Positions 1 through 13,000 of a stretch of DNA of 64,000 nucleotides are shown in pieces. This DNA is from Ooceraea biroi (taxonomy: Eukaryota > Arthropoda > Insecta > Hymenoptera > Formicidae). Where the stretch lies: positions 7,690,136 through 7,754,135 of the forward strand of contig NC_039518.1 in assembly GCF_003672135.1 (NCBI RefSeq). Direction: 5' to 3'. The notes below the pieces were generated by a model that was not told the origin of the DNA, made no database searches, and saw nothing but the letters and a program-made list of their open reading frames with translations. Position numbers and translations under genes: made by a program. Position 1 is the first letter of the stretch. Each line of letters begins with the position of its first letter.

Positions 1-490
1 GATATGCGAATCTGTCATCAGCACGCAATGTTCTCCAAATAGTGTTTCGCGATATCTGCAGTTGAGCTGAAGCACGTCGAACACTTTGTGTAGGAGTATT
101 ATCAAAAAGATTTAAGATTCTTTCCGAGCGTCGTCGGTGTCTTAGAGCTGAACGAACATCATCATATTCATTCATAGGTCGAAATGAACCCAAATTACGT
201 AATTGCAAATGGGTATTACTAAACACAGAACTATCTGGTACTCTCCTGTTAGGAAATCTACGTTGATACTCTCTTACGGCAGGTCGTGCATTTCCGTCAC
301 AGAATCCGTACACGAAATGAATATCGGTGTATTCCTCATTTGAAAACACTTTTGGCGTTCTGATAGTAATTGCTAGTTCACACGACGATTGAAATCTAAC
401 AGCTACTGTTGTGAAAGTAACAATCATACTGAATCGTTTCAACATAGTGAACATGAATACGTGTGAACATCTTCGACCTTCCAAATTCTG
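1..490 (-). pseudogene. Transposase N-terminal half, unit A0 (cut by window edge)
   Basis: Minus-strand reading of 1-490 gives the DUF4817 and helix-turn-helix portion as in unit A1. The catalytic half lies beyond the window start. The inner TIR segment follows at about 490-606. Confidence 0.75.
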
Positions 491-526
491 CACTACGTTC
501 CGTTGTTACTTATCTCATATTTCTTT

Positions 527-1699
527 TCAATATTGGTTTATAACTTTGTAATAAAGCATTTCTAAGCAAACTCGATATAAGAATTTTTTCTTATTTCCAC
601 TAGTAGTAATTCGTTGCTTTAAATCTTCAAGCGAGATTACTTCTGTACTGTAAACTTTATTTTTTAAAGTTGCCCATAAATAAAAATCAAGAGGCGTTAA
701 ATCGGGCGATCTTGGAGGCCAGAAAACCGGTCCTCCTCGACCAATCCACCTATGAGCGTAATGTTCGTCTAACCAGTTTCTAACTTGTCTAGCATAGTGC
801 GATGGACAACCGTCTAACTGTATCCAGCTGTTTTGGCGAAACTGCAGTGGCACATTTTCCATCAAAATTGGTAAATCGTTTGATAGGAATCTTCGAAAAG
901 ATTCTCCGTTCAATCGGTCAGGTAAAAAGAACGGACCAATAAGCCGGTCATGAAGCATACCCATCCAAACATTACATCGAAATTCGTGTTGAAAGTTTCT
1001 TCGTCTGGTAGTACGTGGATTATTATGAGCCCATACATGGCTATTATGAGAATTGAATATGCCTCGTCTTGTAAAGGTCGCTTCATTTGTCCATAATATC
1101 ATTGATGAGAAAAGATTGTCCCTTTCTACTGCATTCACATACCAGTTACAAAATTCGACTCGTTTCTGATGATCGATTGGAAGTCATTCTTGTACAGGTG
1201 TGTAACGATATGCGAATCTGTCATCAGCACGCAATGTTCTCCAAATAGTGTTTCGCGATATCTGCAGTTGAGCTGAAGCACGTCGAACACTTTGTGTAGG
1301 AGTATTATCAAAAAGATTTAAGATTCTTTCCGAGCGTCGTCGGTGTCTTAGAGCTGAACGAACATCATCATATTCATTCATAGGTCGAAATGAACCCAAA
1401 TTACGTACTTGCAAATGGGTATTACTAAACACAGAACTATCTGGTACTCTCCTGTTAGGAAATCTACGTTGATACTCTCTTACGGCAGGTCGTGCATTTC
1501 CGTCACAGAATCCGTACACGAAATGAATATCGGTGTATTCCTCATTTGAAAACACTTTTGGCGTTCTGATAGTAATTGCTAGTTCACACGACGATTGAAA
1601 TCTACCAGCTACTGTTGTGAAAGTAACAATCATACTGAATCGTTTCAACATAGTGAACATGAATACGTGTGAACATCTTCGACCTTCCAAATTCTGCAC
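527..1699 (-). pseudogene. DD41D Tc1/mariner-class transposase, unit A1, inactive
   Basis: This transposase would bind its TIRs and cut and paste the element through a DDE/D active site. Two in-frame halves are visible. The first (1184-1699) holds a DUF4817-type segment, from FSNEEYTDIHFVYGFC to RNLGSF, then a helix-turn-helix around SVRRASAQLQISRNTIWRTL. The second (527-1138) holds the DDE fold: WTxEATF, QLDGCPSH and SPDLTPLDFYLW. There are 41 residues between the second and third Asp, the spacing reported for the rosa/visitor DD41D group (assignment inferred). The halves are separated by one in-frame TGA, with 15 open codons after it. Here the first catalytic Asp is Asn (WTNEATF). The natural C-terminus is missing, and the frame instead runs into TIR sequence (TTSGNKKKF). 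It is therefore inactive twice over. Confidence 0.85.
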
Positions 1700-1732
1700 T
1701 ATGTTCCGTTGTTACTTATCTCATATTTCTTT

Positions 1733-2905
1733 TCAATATTGGTTTATAATTTTGTAATAAAGCATTTCTAAGCAAACTCGATATAAGAATTTTTTCTTAT
1801 TTCCACTAGTAGTAATTCGTTGCTTTAAATCTTCAAGCGAGATTACTTCTGTACTGTAAACTTTATTTTTTAAAGTTGCCCATAAATAAAAATCAAGAGG
1901 CGTTAAATCGGGCGATCTTGGAGGCCAGAAAACCGGTCCTCCTCGACCAATCCACCTATGAGCGTAATGTTCGTCTAACCAGTTTCTAACTTGTCTAGCG
2001 TAGTGCGATGGACAACCGTCTAACTGTATCCAGCTGTTTTGGCGAAACTGCAGTGGCACATTTTCCATCAAAATTGGTAAATCGTTTGATAGGAATCTTC
2101 GAAAAGATTCTCCGTTCAATCGGTCAGGTAAAAAGAACGGACCAATAAGCCGGTCATGAAGCATACCCATCGAAACATTACATCGAAATTCGTGTTGAAA
2201 GTTTCTTCGTCTGGTAGTATGTGGATTATTATGAGCCCATACATGGCTATTATGAGAATTGAATATGCCTCGTCTTGTAAAGGTCGCTTCATCTGTCCAT
2301 AATATCATTGATGAGAAAAGATTGTCCCTTTCTACTGCATTCACATACCAGTTACAAAATTCGACTCGTTTCTGATGATCGATTGGAAGTCATTCTTGTA
2401 CAGGTGTGTAACGATATGCGAATCTGTCATCAGCACGCAATGTTCTCCAAATAGTGTTTCGCGATATCTGCAGTTGAGCTGAAGCACGTCGAACACTTTG
2501 TGTAGGAGTATTATCAAAAAGATTTAAGATTCTTTCCGAGCGTCGTCGGTGTCTTAGAGCTGAACGAACATCATCATATTCATTCATAGGTCGAAATGAA
2601 CCCAAATTACGTAATTGCAAATGGGTATTACTAAACACAGAACTATCTGGTACTCTCCTGTTAGGAAATCTACGTTGATACTCTCTTACGGCAGGTCGTG
2701 CATTTCCGTCACAGAATCCGTACACGAAATGAATATCGGTGTATTCCTCATTTGAAAACACTTTTGGCGTTCTAATAGTAATTGCTAGTTCACACGACGA
2801 TTGAAATCTAACAGCTACTGTTGTGAAAGTAACAATCATACTGAATCGTTTCAACATAGTGAACATGAATACGTGTGAACATCTTCGACCTTCCAAATTC
2901 TGCAC
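1733..2905 (-). pseudogene. DD41D transposase, unit A2, inactive
   Basis: Architecture is as in A1, but the first catalytic Asp is kept (WTDEATF). The shared in-frame TGA after YTPVQE is present and the C-terminus is replaced by TIR-derived codons. The codon at the probable original start (before PKVFSNEEY) reads ACG, not ATG. Confidence 0.85.
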
Positions 2906-3061
2906 TATGTTCCGTTGTTACTTATCTGATATTTCTTTCCAATATTGGTTTATAACTTTGTAATAAAGCATTTGTAAGCAAACTCGAAATAAGAATTTTT
3001 TCTTATTTCCACTAGTAGAATATGCTCCCGCAGTTTGTCGGTTAAAACCCGGGACACCCTG
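2906..3061 (-). repeat. 5' terminal inverted repeat closing array A
   Basis: About 150 bp whose reverse complement matches the 3' end of array B (11,567-11,717). The outer 43 bp, absent between units, reappears here and ends at CACCCTG followed by TA, which marks a true element end. Confidence 0.8.
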
Positions 3062-4817
3062 TATATAATATATCCGAGCACGAAGCCTCACCGGTATTCG
3101 AGGCACGATTCTACAGAGACCCGTGTTGCTGGAGGCGCCGTAATAAAAACCATCGGGGAAGATCCAAAGGGTTCGCGCACTCAAATGATTTCGCGGATGT
3201 AAAACCGCGCGGATTTCGAGAGTGCGACAAGCGCGTTGACAAGCGCTTCGGTTTCACGTGCGCACAAAGGATCTCCCTTGGCTGTCGGCTGGACCATTAC
3301 AAATGCGCCCCATAATTGGTCTTGCTTGGAGGATACGCTTCCCGATATCAATTATGACTCTTACCCTCCAAGAGAGGAAGCAGCCAGTTACGAACTCCCG
3401 ACTTGCGGTTTCACGTAAGATTAATTTCACAGCGGACCTCGGCATCCTTATCAAATTTCTCCGGTAAGAGCAATTTGCTGGCACTTCTCTTTAATCGAAC
3501 AATACGCGAAAACACATCGCGTTGCCCCGTTGTCCGCTGAGAAGTGCAATCAAATTCCGATACCGAGCAGGATCATTTCTCTAACTGCCCGCGTGTTCGA
3601 GCTGACAAACCATCGGTTTGCGCAAACTTTCTCACATCCAGCTCGCGTCGCGATATACGGGCTCGGGGTGAAAACAAGACGAACATCTCGCGGGGTAATA
3701 CAATTTGTCAGCCACCACGGGTGTGTGAGTAGAAAAAATTTAACGGGTACGCGAAAGCACTTTCGACCGAGTGTTGCAGCGACAGCGAATGGTCGCGCGT
3801 AGTCTCGAGTCATATAAATTGCGGGCTGCAAAGTAGTCTGTTTTATTATATCTCTCACAAAAGAGAGACGAGTGAAAATCGGTACTAATTACATCATCTC
3901 GCTCGAAACCAATGCACGTTTCTTCTCGTGAAATGCCTCGTCGAATAAAAGTGCTTTCAGAGCAAACAATATTATCGCTGCGATTTTAATAAAAATGCAT
4001 ACCTGATGTAAATGCCATTTTAGCTTTAATGTAACCGACTTCTCTCGTTGCTTTTATTTATACGAATAAATCGCAAGTCTATGCAATACGTATATTCGCG
4101 AACATATAATGCGGATAATTCCTCAATTAGTTATATATTTGGCATCCTTCACTTTTAATATTTTTAAATTTCTAATATATGAAATGGCAGCATTTCGTTT
4201 ATAATTGTTTATAGTAAAAATAATTTCGTTTGCAGTTTGATAATTATAGTATTTGGAAAAAATGCTTGGCATTCGATTACAAGATAAAAACATTTCGATG
4301 ATATATATATAATTATATAAAAATATTTCGAGAGAGATGATATATAATAAAAGGAAAAACAATTATAAATGATTAAAAACAGTTATAAACGACGATTTTC
4401 AATGGAATGGATGCAAGCGGATTTCAGACATCTCAAAAATTAACGAAGTTGCGTATTTTACGTAACTGTTTATTTCCTCGTAATTTAACGGTGTGACTAC
4501 AAACGAAAATAAGATTACTTTAAGATGCTTTAAAATGATAGCAACTAAGCACACTTGTAGCTCAATTTAGAGTACAAACACGGTTCCGAAATTGACCGAT
4601 TTACCGAAGTTGACACAGCAGATCCGCCAAGTGTTTTAGTATCTCAATTTATTTCACGAGACTCGATACTCTTGAACGAAGACAACGGACGTTCATTATC
4701 GCGGAGCGGTTAAAGCACAGCTGAATTAATATTCCTTATTTCCCATAAAATTCCCTCTCTCGAATTAATTGCCAGTGCAACAGAAAGATTATTACCAATC
4801 ACAACGCGGTGATGTTC

Positions 4818-4838
4818 CCTCTCTCTCTCTCTCTCTCA
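4818..4838. repeat. CT microsatellite
   Basis: A run of about ten CT dinucleotides. Confidence 0.9.
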
Positions 4839-5484
4839 CTCTTCCCAGCTTCTGCGATGATAAATTTGCGGCTCTTCATAAATCTCAAGTTCCCTTACCA
4901 TCCGAAATCCTTGAGAGTTATCTAGAAAAATTTGGCAAGAACGACTTCCATGCCGCATCCGGGAGAATGGAGCTTAAGATTCACGGACTTTCTCGTTTTC
5001 ATCGACGCATGCGGCAATGCCTATCTTTGCCTGGCTAGTTTGCTCCTCAACTTTCTAGCTAATTTCGCCGAAACGGGAGACGAGAATACGCGCACTAGAT
5101 CCAATGCGAGTGTTTGACAACTGACGAAGAAGCTCAGAATAAATTTCATCGCTGTGTCCAACGCAAACTTATTCGCACGATTAAAATGAGGCATGTCGCG
5201 AATGAACGCGCTAATCATGGTAGTAACATATATCCGATACGTTTTACAGCGCACCCGTTCAACCGTATCGCGTGAAATTACGCGAAAACTATATTACCGC
5301 GATACAAGAGTGGCCTTTCGATGTTATCGAGTCACATGTTACCGAATTTTGGGAACAAATTTCCCTTCCGGGCGAAATTACATTCTCGCAATAATTCTTG
5401 CATGTCTGCAAACGTGCACGCGAAAAGTGCAATTCGCACGATGCGAATAAATGTGATAAGCGCCTGACAGTGTTTTGCGCAAAT

Positions 5485-5685
5485 TTTTTTTTAACAGAAC
5501 GAGTTGTTTACATTGAACATGTCATCTAATTATCGCGACAAGCGCTAAATTTGTTCATTTACAAAATAATTTTCACTTGATAAAATAAAATAATTTACGT
5601 AGATTTTTCTTTAACGTTTCGCAGGACGAGTTGTTTACATTGAACATGTCATTTGTTCATTTAATACAAATAATTTTCAAGCTGT
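5485..5685. repeat. Short imperfect direct repeat (about 132-bp period)
   Basis: The block ACGAGTTGTTTACATTGAAC at about 5,498 recurs at about 5,631. Similar flanks (T-rich upstream, TTGTTCATTTA and AATAATTTTCA downstream) accompany both, so a duplication of about 130 bp has diverged slightly. Confidence 0.6.
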
Positions 5686-6514
5686 CACTGTGCAGAACAT
5701 CTGTAAAACTTCTTGTCGATAAGCTGAATGTGATCGCTGGAAACCTCTCTTGATCCGTGAGCAGGATCTAAAGGGCTGAAGAGAATTTCATCACTCGCGC
5801 TCAGTTTCTCGTATTTTACGCGCGGTCTGTCGTTTCAGCTGAATTCTCTAGCGCTGAGTTACACATCCGGCTGCCGAACACGTCTCGATTCTATATCAAA
5901 CTTCCGTTTTATTTTATCCGGTTATACGGTCTAGAGGACGGGCGTGACTTTTTGCAGACGCGGGAAATGGTACAGTTTCACTTTCCTCGGCACGCGAACG
6001 TGTAACTTACCCTTCGCAAGAGTAACCTACCGCGGGTTTTTGCAGACCGCGTTCTCCGGCGAACACAGGCGAGCCGCGTGAGGGAGGAAAGACGAGAGGG
6101 AGCAAGAAAATTAATTGAGTAATTACGGTAACTGACCGGTTACTTAGCCCCGGCGTCAGCACCGAAGAGCACGTATGAGGCACGCAGAATGCATGGGATG
6201 CGGACACGCGGAATTAACTTTTCAGGATGCTTTCATCGCACCGCCGCTACGCTACGTGGTTTAGCAAGAAAACCACAGCATAAGAATAAAGAACGCGGGG
6301 TGTGGTGAACTATTTGCCATGAGAACGGAGGAAAAATGCCGCGAAAGAAACAACGAATAATGAAGATACCGAAAGCACGGCGATCGTTAAAGTACAAAGT
6401 GCTACAAGCAAGCGCAAAGTGGACGAGTTTTTTGCTTGAAGAATTGATGCACTTGGAGTATTAGATCGATGTTGTCGATATCAGATGGTAAGACTTGTTA
6501 CGCTGCGATAAGTA

Positions 6515-9500
6515 ATCATAAAATAAGATCGCTATAGCGACAATCATATTTATTATTGAAAAGAAGCATATTTTAATCTCGAATAGAAAATTCGAAAATC
6601 TAGATTCAAATAATCTTGGTGCTATCTCAATTTTCTCAGAAGGATTTAGATAAAAAATTTGTAGCAAGTTCAAAATATTCTTGATTTAAGAATATTGTAA
6701 GATCTAAAAGACATCTTATTCTATTCTTCTAAGAGAATTTGTAGAATCTGCACAAAACGGCCAATATTTATGTGTTCCAATCGAAAACCGGGAAAGTGTT
6801 TCTGTTATTTACAATGAATAAGTGCAATACTCTACAAGAAATATTAATAGGTATGGAAATGTCTTATCCCGAATCTTATTTCTCATGTAAGTATATTGTA
6901 TATACTTACTTACATTTCCATATCGTTTAATATTTCTTGTAGAGTATGGCACTTATTCATTGTAAATAACAGAAACACTTTCCCGATTTTCGATTGCAAC
7001 GCATAAATATTGGCCGTTTTATCCGAATAAAGGACGCAGAAGCGCCGAGTCGACGAGCGACTGTGAGAAAATGATGCGTCGACATCGACAAAGCCTACTA
7101 TAAAGTGGCGCTAATATCAACTTATTCTACATACAAGAATATATAAGCATAAATGTGTACATGTTACTCTTGTCTCAAGACAGTAAGACAATCTTATTTA
7201 ATTCGAGAGAGAAGAATAGAAATTACTGATTTAAATTAAAAATTGTTTTATTTTCATATTTTTTATACTTGTAATACGATTAAATTAGTGAAGAATATTT
7301 TTCGTCTTGTTATCAGAAATCCTTTCTGAGGGTGTACTTTCGAGACGCGAAAAAAAATCCCTTTTTTCGCAAAGGGATTCGATATTTAATAATTTTCGAG
7401 AGAAATTCGTAAAAACAAGGAAATTTTTGATGATCGTATTTTATACATCTAAAACGAAAATGTGCAAGAAAATGAAAACACTTGCAAACACCTAATACAT
7501 GGAAGAAAAAGTGTGTATAATAAGTAACAGCGCTCTTTTTCATCATCAGGATTTCCAGCGGATGGAACCAATGATGCTGCACCCACAGAAAAGATTTCTG
7601 GACTTAATGCTATTACTCTTTAATCTATCATAAAATAAGATCGCTATAGCGACAATCATATTTATTATTGAAAAGAAGCATATTTTAATCTCGAATAGAA
7701 AATTCCAAAATCTAGATTCAAATAATCTTGGTGCTATCTCATTAATTTTCTCAGAAGGATTTAGATACAAATTTGTAGCAAGTTCAAAATATTCTTGATT
7801 TAAGAATATTGTGAGATCTAAAAGACATCTTATTCTATTCTTCTAAGAGAATTTGTAGAATCTGCACAAAACGGCCAATATTTATGTGTTGCAATCGAAA
7901 ACCGGGAAAGTGTTTCTGTTATTTACAATGAATAAGTGCAATACTCTGCAAGAAATATTAAAGGTATGGAAATGTCTTATCTCGAATCTTATTTCTCAAG
8001 TATATTGTATACACTTACTTACATTTCCATATCGTTTAATATTTCTTGTAGAGTATTGCACTTATTCATTGTAAATAACAGAAAAACTTTCCCGATTTTC
8101 GATTGCAACGCATAAATATTGGCCGTTTTATCCGAATAAAGGACGGCGCCGAGTCGACGAGCGACTGTGAGAAAATGATGCGTCGACATCGACAAAGCCT
8201 ACTATAAAGTGGCGCTAGTATCAAATTATTCTACATACAAGAATATATAAGCATAAATTTGTATATGTTACTCTTGTCTCAAAACAGTAAGACAATCTTA
8301 TTTAATTCGAGAGAGAAGAATAGAAATTACTGATTTACATAAAAAATTGTTTAATTTTCATATTTTTTATACTCGTAATACGATTAAATTAGTCAAGAAT
8401 ATTTTTCGTCTTGTTATCAGAAATCCTTTCTGAGGGTGTACTTTCGAGACGCGAAAAAAAATCCCTTTTTTCGCAAAGGGATTCGATATTTAATAATTTT
8501 CGAGAGGAAATCGTAAAAACAAGGAAATTTTTGATGATCGTATTTTATACATCTAAACCGAAAATGTGCAACAAAATGAAAACACTTGCACACACCTAAT
8601 ACATGGAAGAAAAAGTATGTATAATAAGTAACAACGCTCTTTTTCATCATCAGGATTTCCAGCGGATGGAACCAATGATGCTGCACCCACAGACAAGATT
8701 TCTGGACTCAATGCTATTACTCTTTAATCTATCATAAAATAAGATCGCTATAGCGACAATCATATTTATTATTGAAAAGAAGCATATTTTAATCTTGAAT
8801 AGAAAATTCGAAAATCTAGATTCAAATAATCTTGGCGCTATCTCATTAATTTTCTCAGAAGGATTTAGATACAAATTTCTAGCAAGTTCACAATATTCTT
8901 GATTTAAGAATATTGTGAGATCTAAAAGACATCTTATTCTATTCTTCTAAGAGAATTTGTAGAATCTGTACAAAACGGCCGATATTTATGTGTTGCAATC
9001 GAAAATCGGGAAAGTGTTTCTGTTATTTACAATGAATAAGTACAATACTTTACAAGAAATATTAAAAGGTATGGAAATTTCTTATCTCGAATCTTATTTC
9101 TCAAGTAAGTATATTGTATATACTTACTTACATTTCCATATCGTTTAATATTTCTTGTAGAGTATTGCACTTATTCATTGTAAATAACAGAAACACTTTC
9201 CCGATTTTCGATTGCAACACATAAATATTGGCCGTTTTATCCGAATAAAGGACGCAGAAGCGCCGAGTCGACGAGCGACTGTGAGAAAATGATGCGTCGA
9301 CATCGACAAAGCCTACTATAAAGTGGCGCTAGTATCAAATTATTCTACATACAAGAATATATAAGCATAAATTTGTATATGTTACTCTTGTCTCAAAACA
9401 GTAAGACAATCTTATTTAATTCGAGAGAGAAGAATAGAAATTACTGATTTAAATAAAAAATTGTTTAATTTTCATATTTTTTATACTCGTAATACGATTA

Positions 9501-9555
9501 AATTAGTCAAGAATATTTTTCGTCTTGTTATCAGAAATCCTTTCTGAGGGTGTAC
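6515..9555 (-). repeat. 1.1-kb tandem repeat, left array (about 2.75 units)
   Basis: The sequence repeats with a period of about 1,104 bp: the same block starts at 6,515, 7,628 and 8,732. The array ends abruptly at GAGGGTGTAC (9,555), the same boundary that starts the right array at 58,052 in the opposite orientation. Each unit contains a long inverted repeat with arms of about 115 bp (first copy near 6,754-7,021) and a small hairpin around AAATCCC/GGGATT. Frames of 60-115 codons inside the units overlap on both strands and match no family I recognise. Confidence 0.85.
6754..7021. repeat. Long inverted repeat (cruciform-forming) inside 1.1-kb unit
   Basis: The left arm begins AAAACGGCCAATATTTATG and the right arm ends with its reverse complement, TAAATATTGGCCGTTTT. 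The arms are about 115 bp with a short loop around ATACTTACTTACAT. Equivalent structures recur in the other units, for example near 7,867-8,129 and 8,970-9,237. Confidence 0.85.
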
Positions 9556-11564
9556 CTGATTTGATTACTCGTGGTTACTACTAAATTACTTGAATATCTG
9601 CTCAAGCCTCAATAAATGTTTCCGTCTTCCCTTGATCATGGGGATACATTTTACGTACGTGTACGGCTTAGCAGAGAGAACAGAGTTAATGTGATTTTGG
9701 TCCCTTTTCCGTTCTGCCTTCGCTTCTTTAGATTCAATTTTCGTTTCCGCCAATATTCAATCGCAATTTCGCTCCGATATCTATTTACCTTTACATGAAC
9801 CATAGGATCTGATATCGATGAAGTATGTGGTGCAAATTCCTGAACGATGGCCCGTTCGCCGATGAGCGCACGCTTCGCCGCGCAAAACTCCACTCGGAAA
9901 ATGAATCTTGTTGGCGTTCTGCCCCGGTTCTCCGTGAAGTATTGACCGGAAGAGGAGACACTCTCCCTATCCGACCATCCCTCGTGCCGAAAAACAGAGA
10001 ATTGTGAGACGTCTTTTCACCCATCGACGAGGCGACCCGGCCGCACCGCACCGCCTGATGAAAGGGTTGAAAATACGTGGCGTCTCAATGCCGGGCGACT
10101 TGATTAAAACAGCTCTTCAGATAACACCCGATAAACGTGTCCGCGGATACGTCGATACGTCCTGAGAAAACGCGACGTTCCTGGCCATCCCACTAATCGC
10201 ATTTAAGCAATCGGTCCGATCGATTTTCGGAGCCCGTTCGCGCAAACGATTAAGGGCTTTACATCCTTCCTTTTTTTTCGTCACGCAAATGAAATTCGTT
10301 CGGATCGCGCGCGGAGCTTTGCCGAGATTCCGGGGCATCGAACTGTTCTACAACGACCAAATCAATTACGTAAATGGATGTAAAATTGATATAGGCAACA
10401 TTAATTCCAGCAGCGCGCCGTCGCTGCGCTGCCATTTTGTTGGAATATCCCCCTGTTAGAACGGCTACTTCGTAACGTGATTCGCGCGCCAATTTCGTGC
10501 GCTTTTTCAGCCCTTTTTCTCCTACCGTCGGCGTTTCCGTCAGTTCCACATATTTTTGGGCACCGCCAGCTGACGATGCGATGCTCTTTTTTTCCGAGCA
10601 CCATTTCCCTTTGTAGGAGACGCCGATGATCGATGCGGCGAACACTTTCGTGATGCTTTGTGCGTAACCGTATATCAATGTCATTTGTCAATATGCGTAG
10701 CCTGCGTAGATATGCGTAGATTTTGGTCGGATGGAATATCGAGAAATAAGTATGTGAAGAAGAAATAAAGTACTAGCCGTTTATTCGTACTTCCTTCGGA
10801 ATCTGGTAACATATAGAAATTTGTAATAGTAGCATGAAGCGATACAATACGGATATATAAAGATAGTGAAGATAAAGAAAAGTTAGGCAAGAAGAAAGAT
10901 AAGAAGTTACAAAGACCAAGCGACTGATGCGATTTAAAGTAATTAGCTGCTTAGGCCAGCAAGTTCTGGTTGTTCAATGTACATCGAGCACGCCGTCTTT
11001 TGAACACGCGATGGACTTACGTATAACGATCTCAGAAGTAGCCGGAGTTTCTGAAGTGGAACGACTCCACTGAGTATGATTTCTGACATGTAACGGCACG
11101 ACAGAGAGCGAGAAGAGCGGAGGGACAAAAAGGGAAGGAAAGAGGAACGAGACGGAGTAATAAGCGTCCTCGACGAGTCGAGGCACGATCAATGTCCCCG
11201 CTCTGCAAAGCTTCATTGTCCGCCACGGAATTACGTCCGTGAACGACAAATACCTGCTTATCCGTTTACGATAATAAAACTGTGAAAAAATACTCTGGAC
11301 GAAGATTGACTAGCTGGCTTGAGAGGCTTTTTAACGCCCGCGACCAGTCTTTCAAAGGACTCGAATAAGCGGCCGTAGGCGTGACAATGACGACGTCTGC
11401 TCCGCGTAAACGTATTCCGAACTGTCAAACTGAATTGAATTTCCTCGCCGGCCGGCCGCGCCGCCGACCAGGTGGGTGGCGTTCCGGAGCGGAGAAAAAG
11501 TGTTCCCTCGCAAAGCGGCAAAGTCGTTGAAAACAGCCATGTAATAGAGACCAAGAGTTCGATA
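9556..11564. other. Unique non-coding stretch left of array B
   Basis: No recognisable gene. Frames of 60-141 codons lie on both strands with no domain. The right part (about 11,440-11,520) is GC-rich. The last bases, up to the TA at 11,565-11,566, are the insertion site of the composite element. Confidence 0.5.
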
Positions 11565-11566
11565 TA

Positions 11567-11717
11567 CAGGGTGTCCCGGGTTTTAACCGACAAACTGCGG
11601 GAGCATATTCTACTAGTGGAAATAAGAAAAAATTCTTATATCGAGTTTGCTTAGAAATGCTTTATTGCAAAGTTATAAACCAATATTGAAAAGAAATATG
11701 AGATAAGTAACAACGGA
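11567..11717 (-). repeat. 3' terminal inverted repeat of composite element B
   Basis: About 150 bp that is the inverted match of 16,591-16,741. The match stops near AACAACGGA, after which the transposase 3' untranslated region begins. Confidence 0.85.
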
Positions 11718-11753
11718 TTTTTTCACAAAAATATAAATTATCTACGCAATGAT

Positions 11754-12967
11754 TTAGTGACGCATTTCAAAATGTTGTCCTTGCGCATCGATACAAGCTA
11801 GACATCGACGTAGTACAGAATTTGTTACAGTACGACATTCCTGAAAATTTTGTTGCATCTCAGTAACTGAATTAGTAATTCGTCGCTTTAAATCTTCAAG
11901 CGAGATTACTTCTGTACTGTAAACTTTATTTTTTAAAGTTGCCCATAAATAAAAATCAAGAGGCGTTAAATCGGGCGATCTTGGAGGCCAGAAAACCGGT
12001 CCTCCTCGACCAATCCACCTATGAGCGTAATGTTCGTCTCACCAGTTTCTAACTTGTCTAGCGTAGTGCGATGGACAACCGTCTAACTGTATCCAGCTGT
12101 TTTGGCGAAACTGCAGTGGCACATTTTCCATCAAAATTGGTAAATCGTTTGATAGGAATCTTCGAAAAGATTCTCCGTTCAATCGGTCAGGTAAAAAGAA
12201 CGGACCAATAAGCCGGTCATGAAGCATACCCATCGAAACATTACATCGAAATTCGTGTTGAAAGTTTCTTCGTCTGGTAGTATGTGGATTATTATGAGCC
12301 CATACATGGCTATTATGAGAATTGAATATGCCTCGTCTCGTAAAGGTCGCTTCATCTGTCCATAATATCATTGATGAGAAAAGATTGTCCCTTTCTACTG
12401 CATTCACATACCAGTTACAAAATTCGACTCGTTTCTGACGATCGATTGGAAGTCATTCTTGTACAGGTGTGTAACGATATGCGAATCTGTCATCAGCACG
12501 CAATGTTTTCCAAATAGTGTTTCGCGATATCTGCAGTTGAGCTGAAGCACGTCGAACACTTTGTATAGGAGTATTATCAAAAAGATTTAAGATTCTTTCC
12601 GAGCGTCGTCGGTGTCTTAGAGCTGAACGAACATCATTATATTCATTCATAGGTCGAAATGAACCCAAATTACGTAATTGCAAATGGGTATTACTAAACA
12701 CAGAACTATCTGGTACTCTCCTGTTAGGAAATCTACGTTGATACTCTCGTACGGCAGCTCGTGCATTTCCGTCACAGAATCGTACACGAAATGAATATCG
12801 GTGTATTCCTCATTTGAAAACACTTTTGGCGTTCTGATAGTAATTGCTAGTTCACACGACGATTGAAATCTAACAGCTACTGTTGTGAAAGTAACAATCA
12901 TACTGAATCGTTTCAACATAGTGAACATGAATACATGTGAACATCTTCGACCTTCCAAATTCTGCAC
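11754..12967 (-). pseudogene. DD41D transposase, unit B1, only arrayed copy with the natural C-terminus
   Basis: Reading the minus strand, the DDE half continues past DLKRRIT into NSVTEMQQNFQECR and ends HFEMRH at a TAA at 11,754-11,756. This shows what the other arrayed units have lost, and implies an ancestral protein of about 360 residues. The copy has three disabling changes. They are the shared TGA after YTPVQE, a second TGA replacing the Leu codon after VRNW (end of the open frame at 12,039), and a one-base deletion near 12,780 that shifts the DUF4817 frame. Confidence 0.85.
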
Positions 12968-13000
12968 TATGTTCCGTTGCTACTTATCTCATATTTCTTT

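Larger units (their letters stand above)
1..3061 (-). mobile_element. Array A: tandem DD41D Tc1/mariner-class transposon units (right end of array)
   Basis: Two whole 1,206-bp units (607-1812, 1813-3018) and a partial one (1-606) repeat head to tail. At the right side the array ends in a proper transposon terminus, ending CCGGGACACCCTG at 3,061 and followed by TA. Within each unit the minus strand encodes an N-terminal DUF4817/helix-turn-helix half and a DDE half. Units are joined by the inner 110 bp of the long TIR. The left end lies outside the window. Array A units share the residues RPAV and TPTQ, where units of B and C mostly have RAAV and TPIQ, so the arrays have evolved separately. Confidence 0.85.
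3064..6514. other. Unique non-coding stretch
   Basis: Both strands were read for long open frames, RNA genes and known domains. Only short frames of about 60-100 codons with no recognisable domain are present. It holds a CT microsatellite and a short direct repeat, listed separately. It could be intergenic or intronic sequence. Confidence 0.5.

Noticed and set aside
2918..3184. 88-codon frame crossing the right end of array A
   Set aside because: It is a chimera of TIR sequence and flank, with no domain.
7307..7770. Recurrent 60-115 codon frames in the 1.1-kb repeat units
   Set aside because: They overlap on both strands, vary by indels between units and show no domain; they repeat only because the DNA repeats.
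10259..10684. 141-codon frame on the minus strand
   Set aside because: No domain, overlapped by another frame of similar length; treated as chance.
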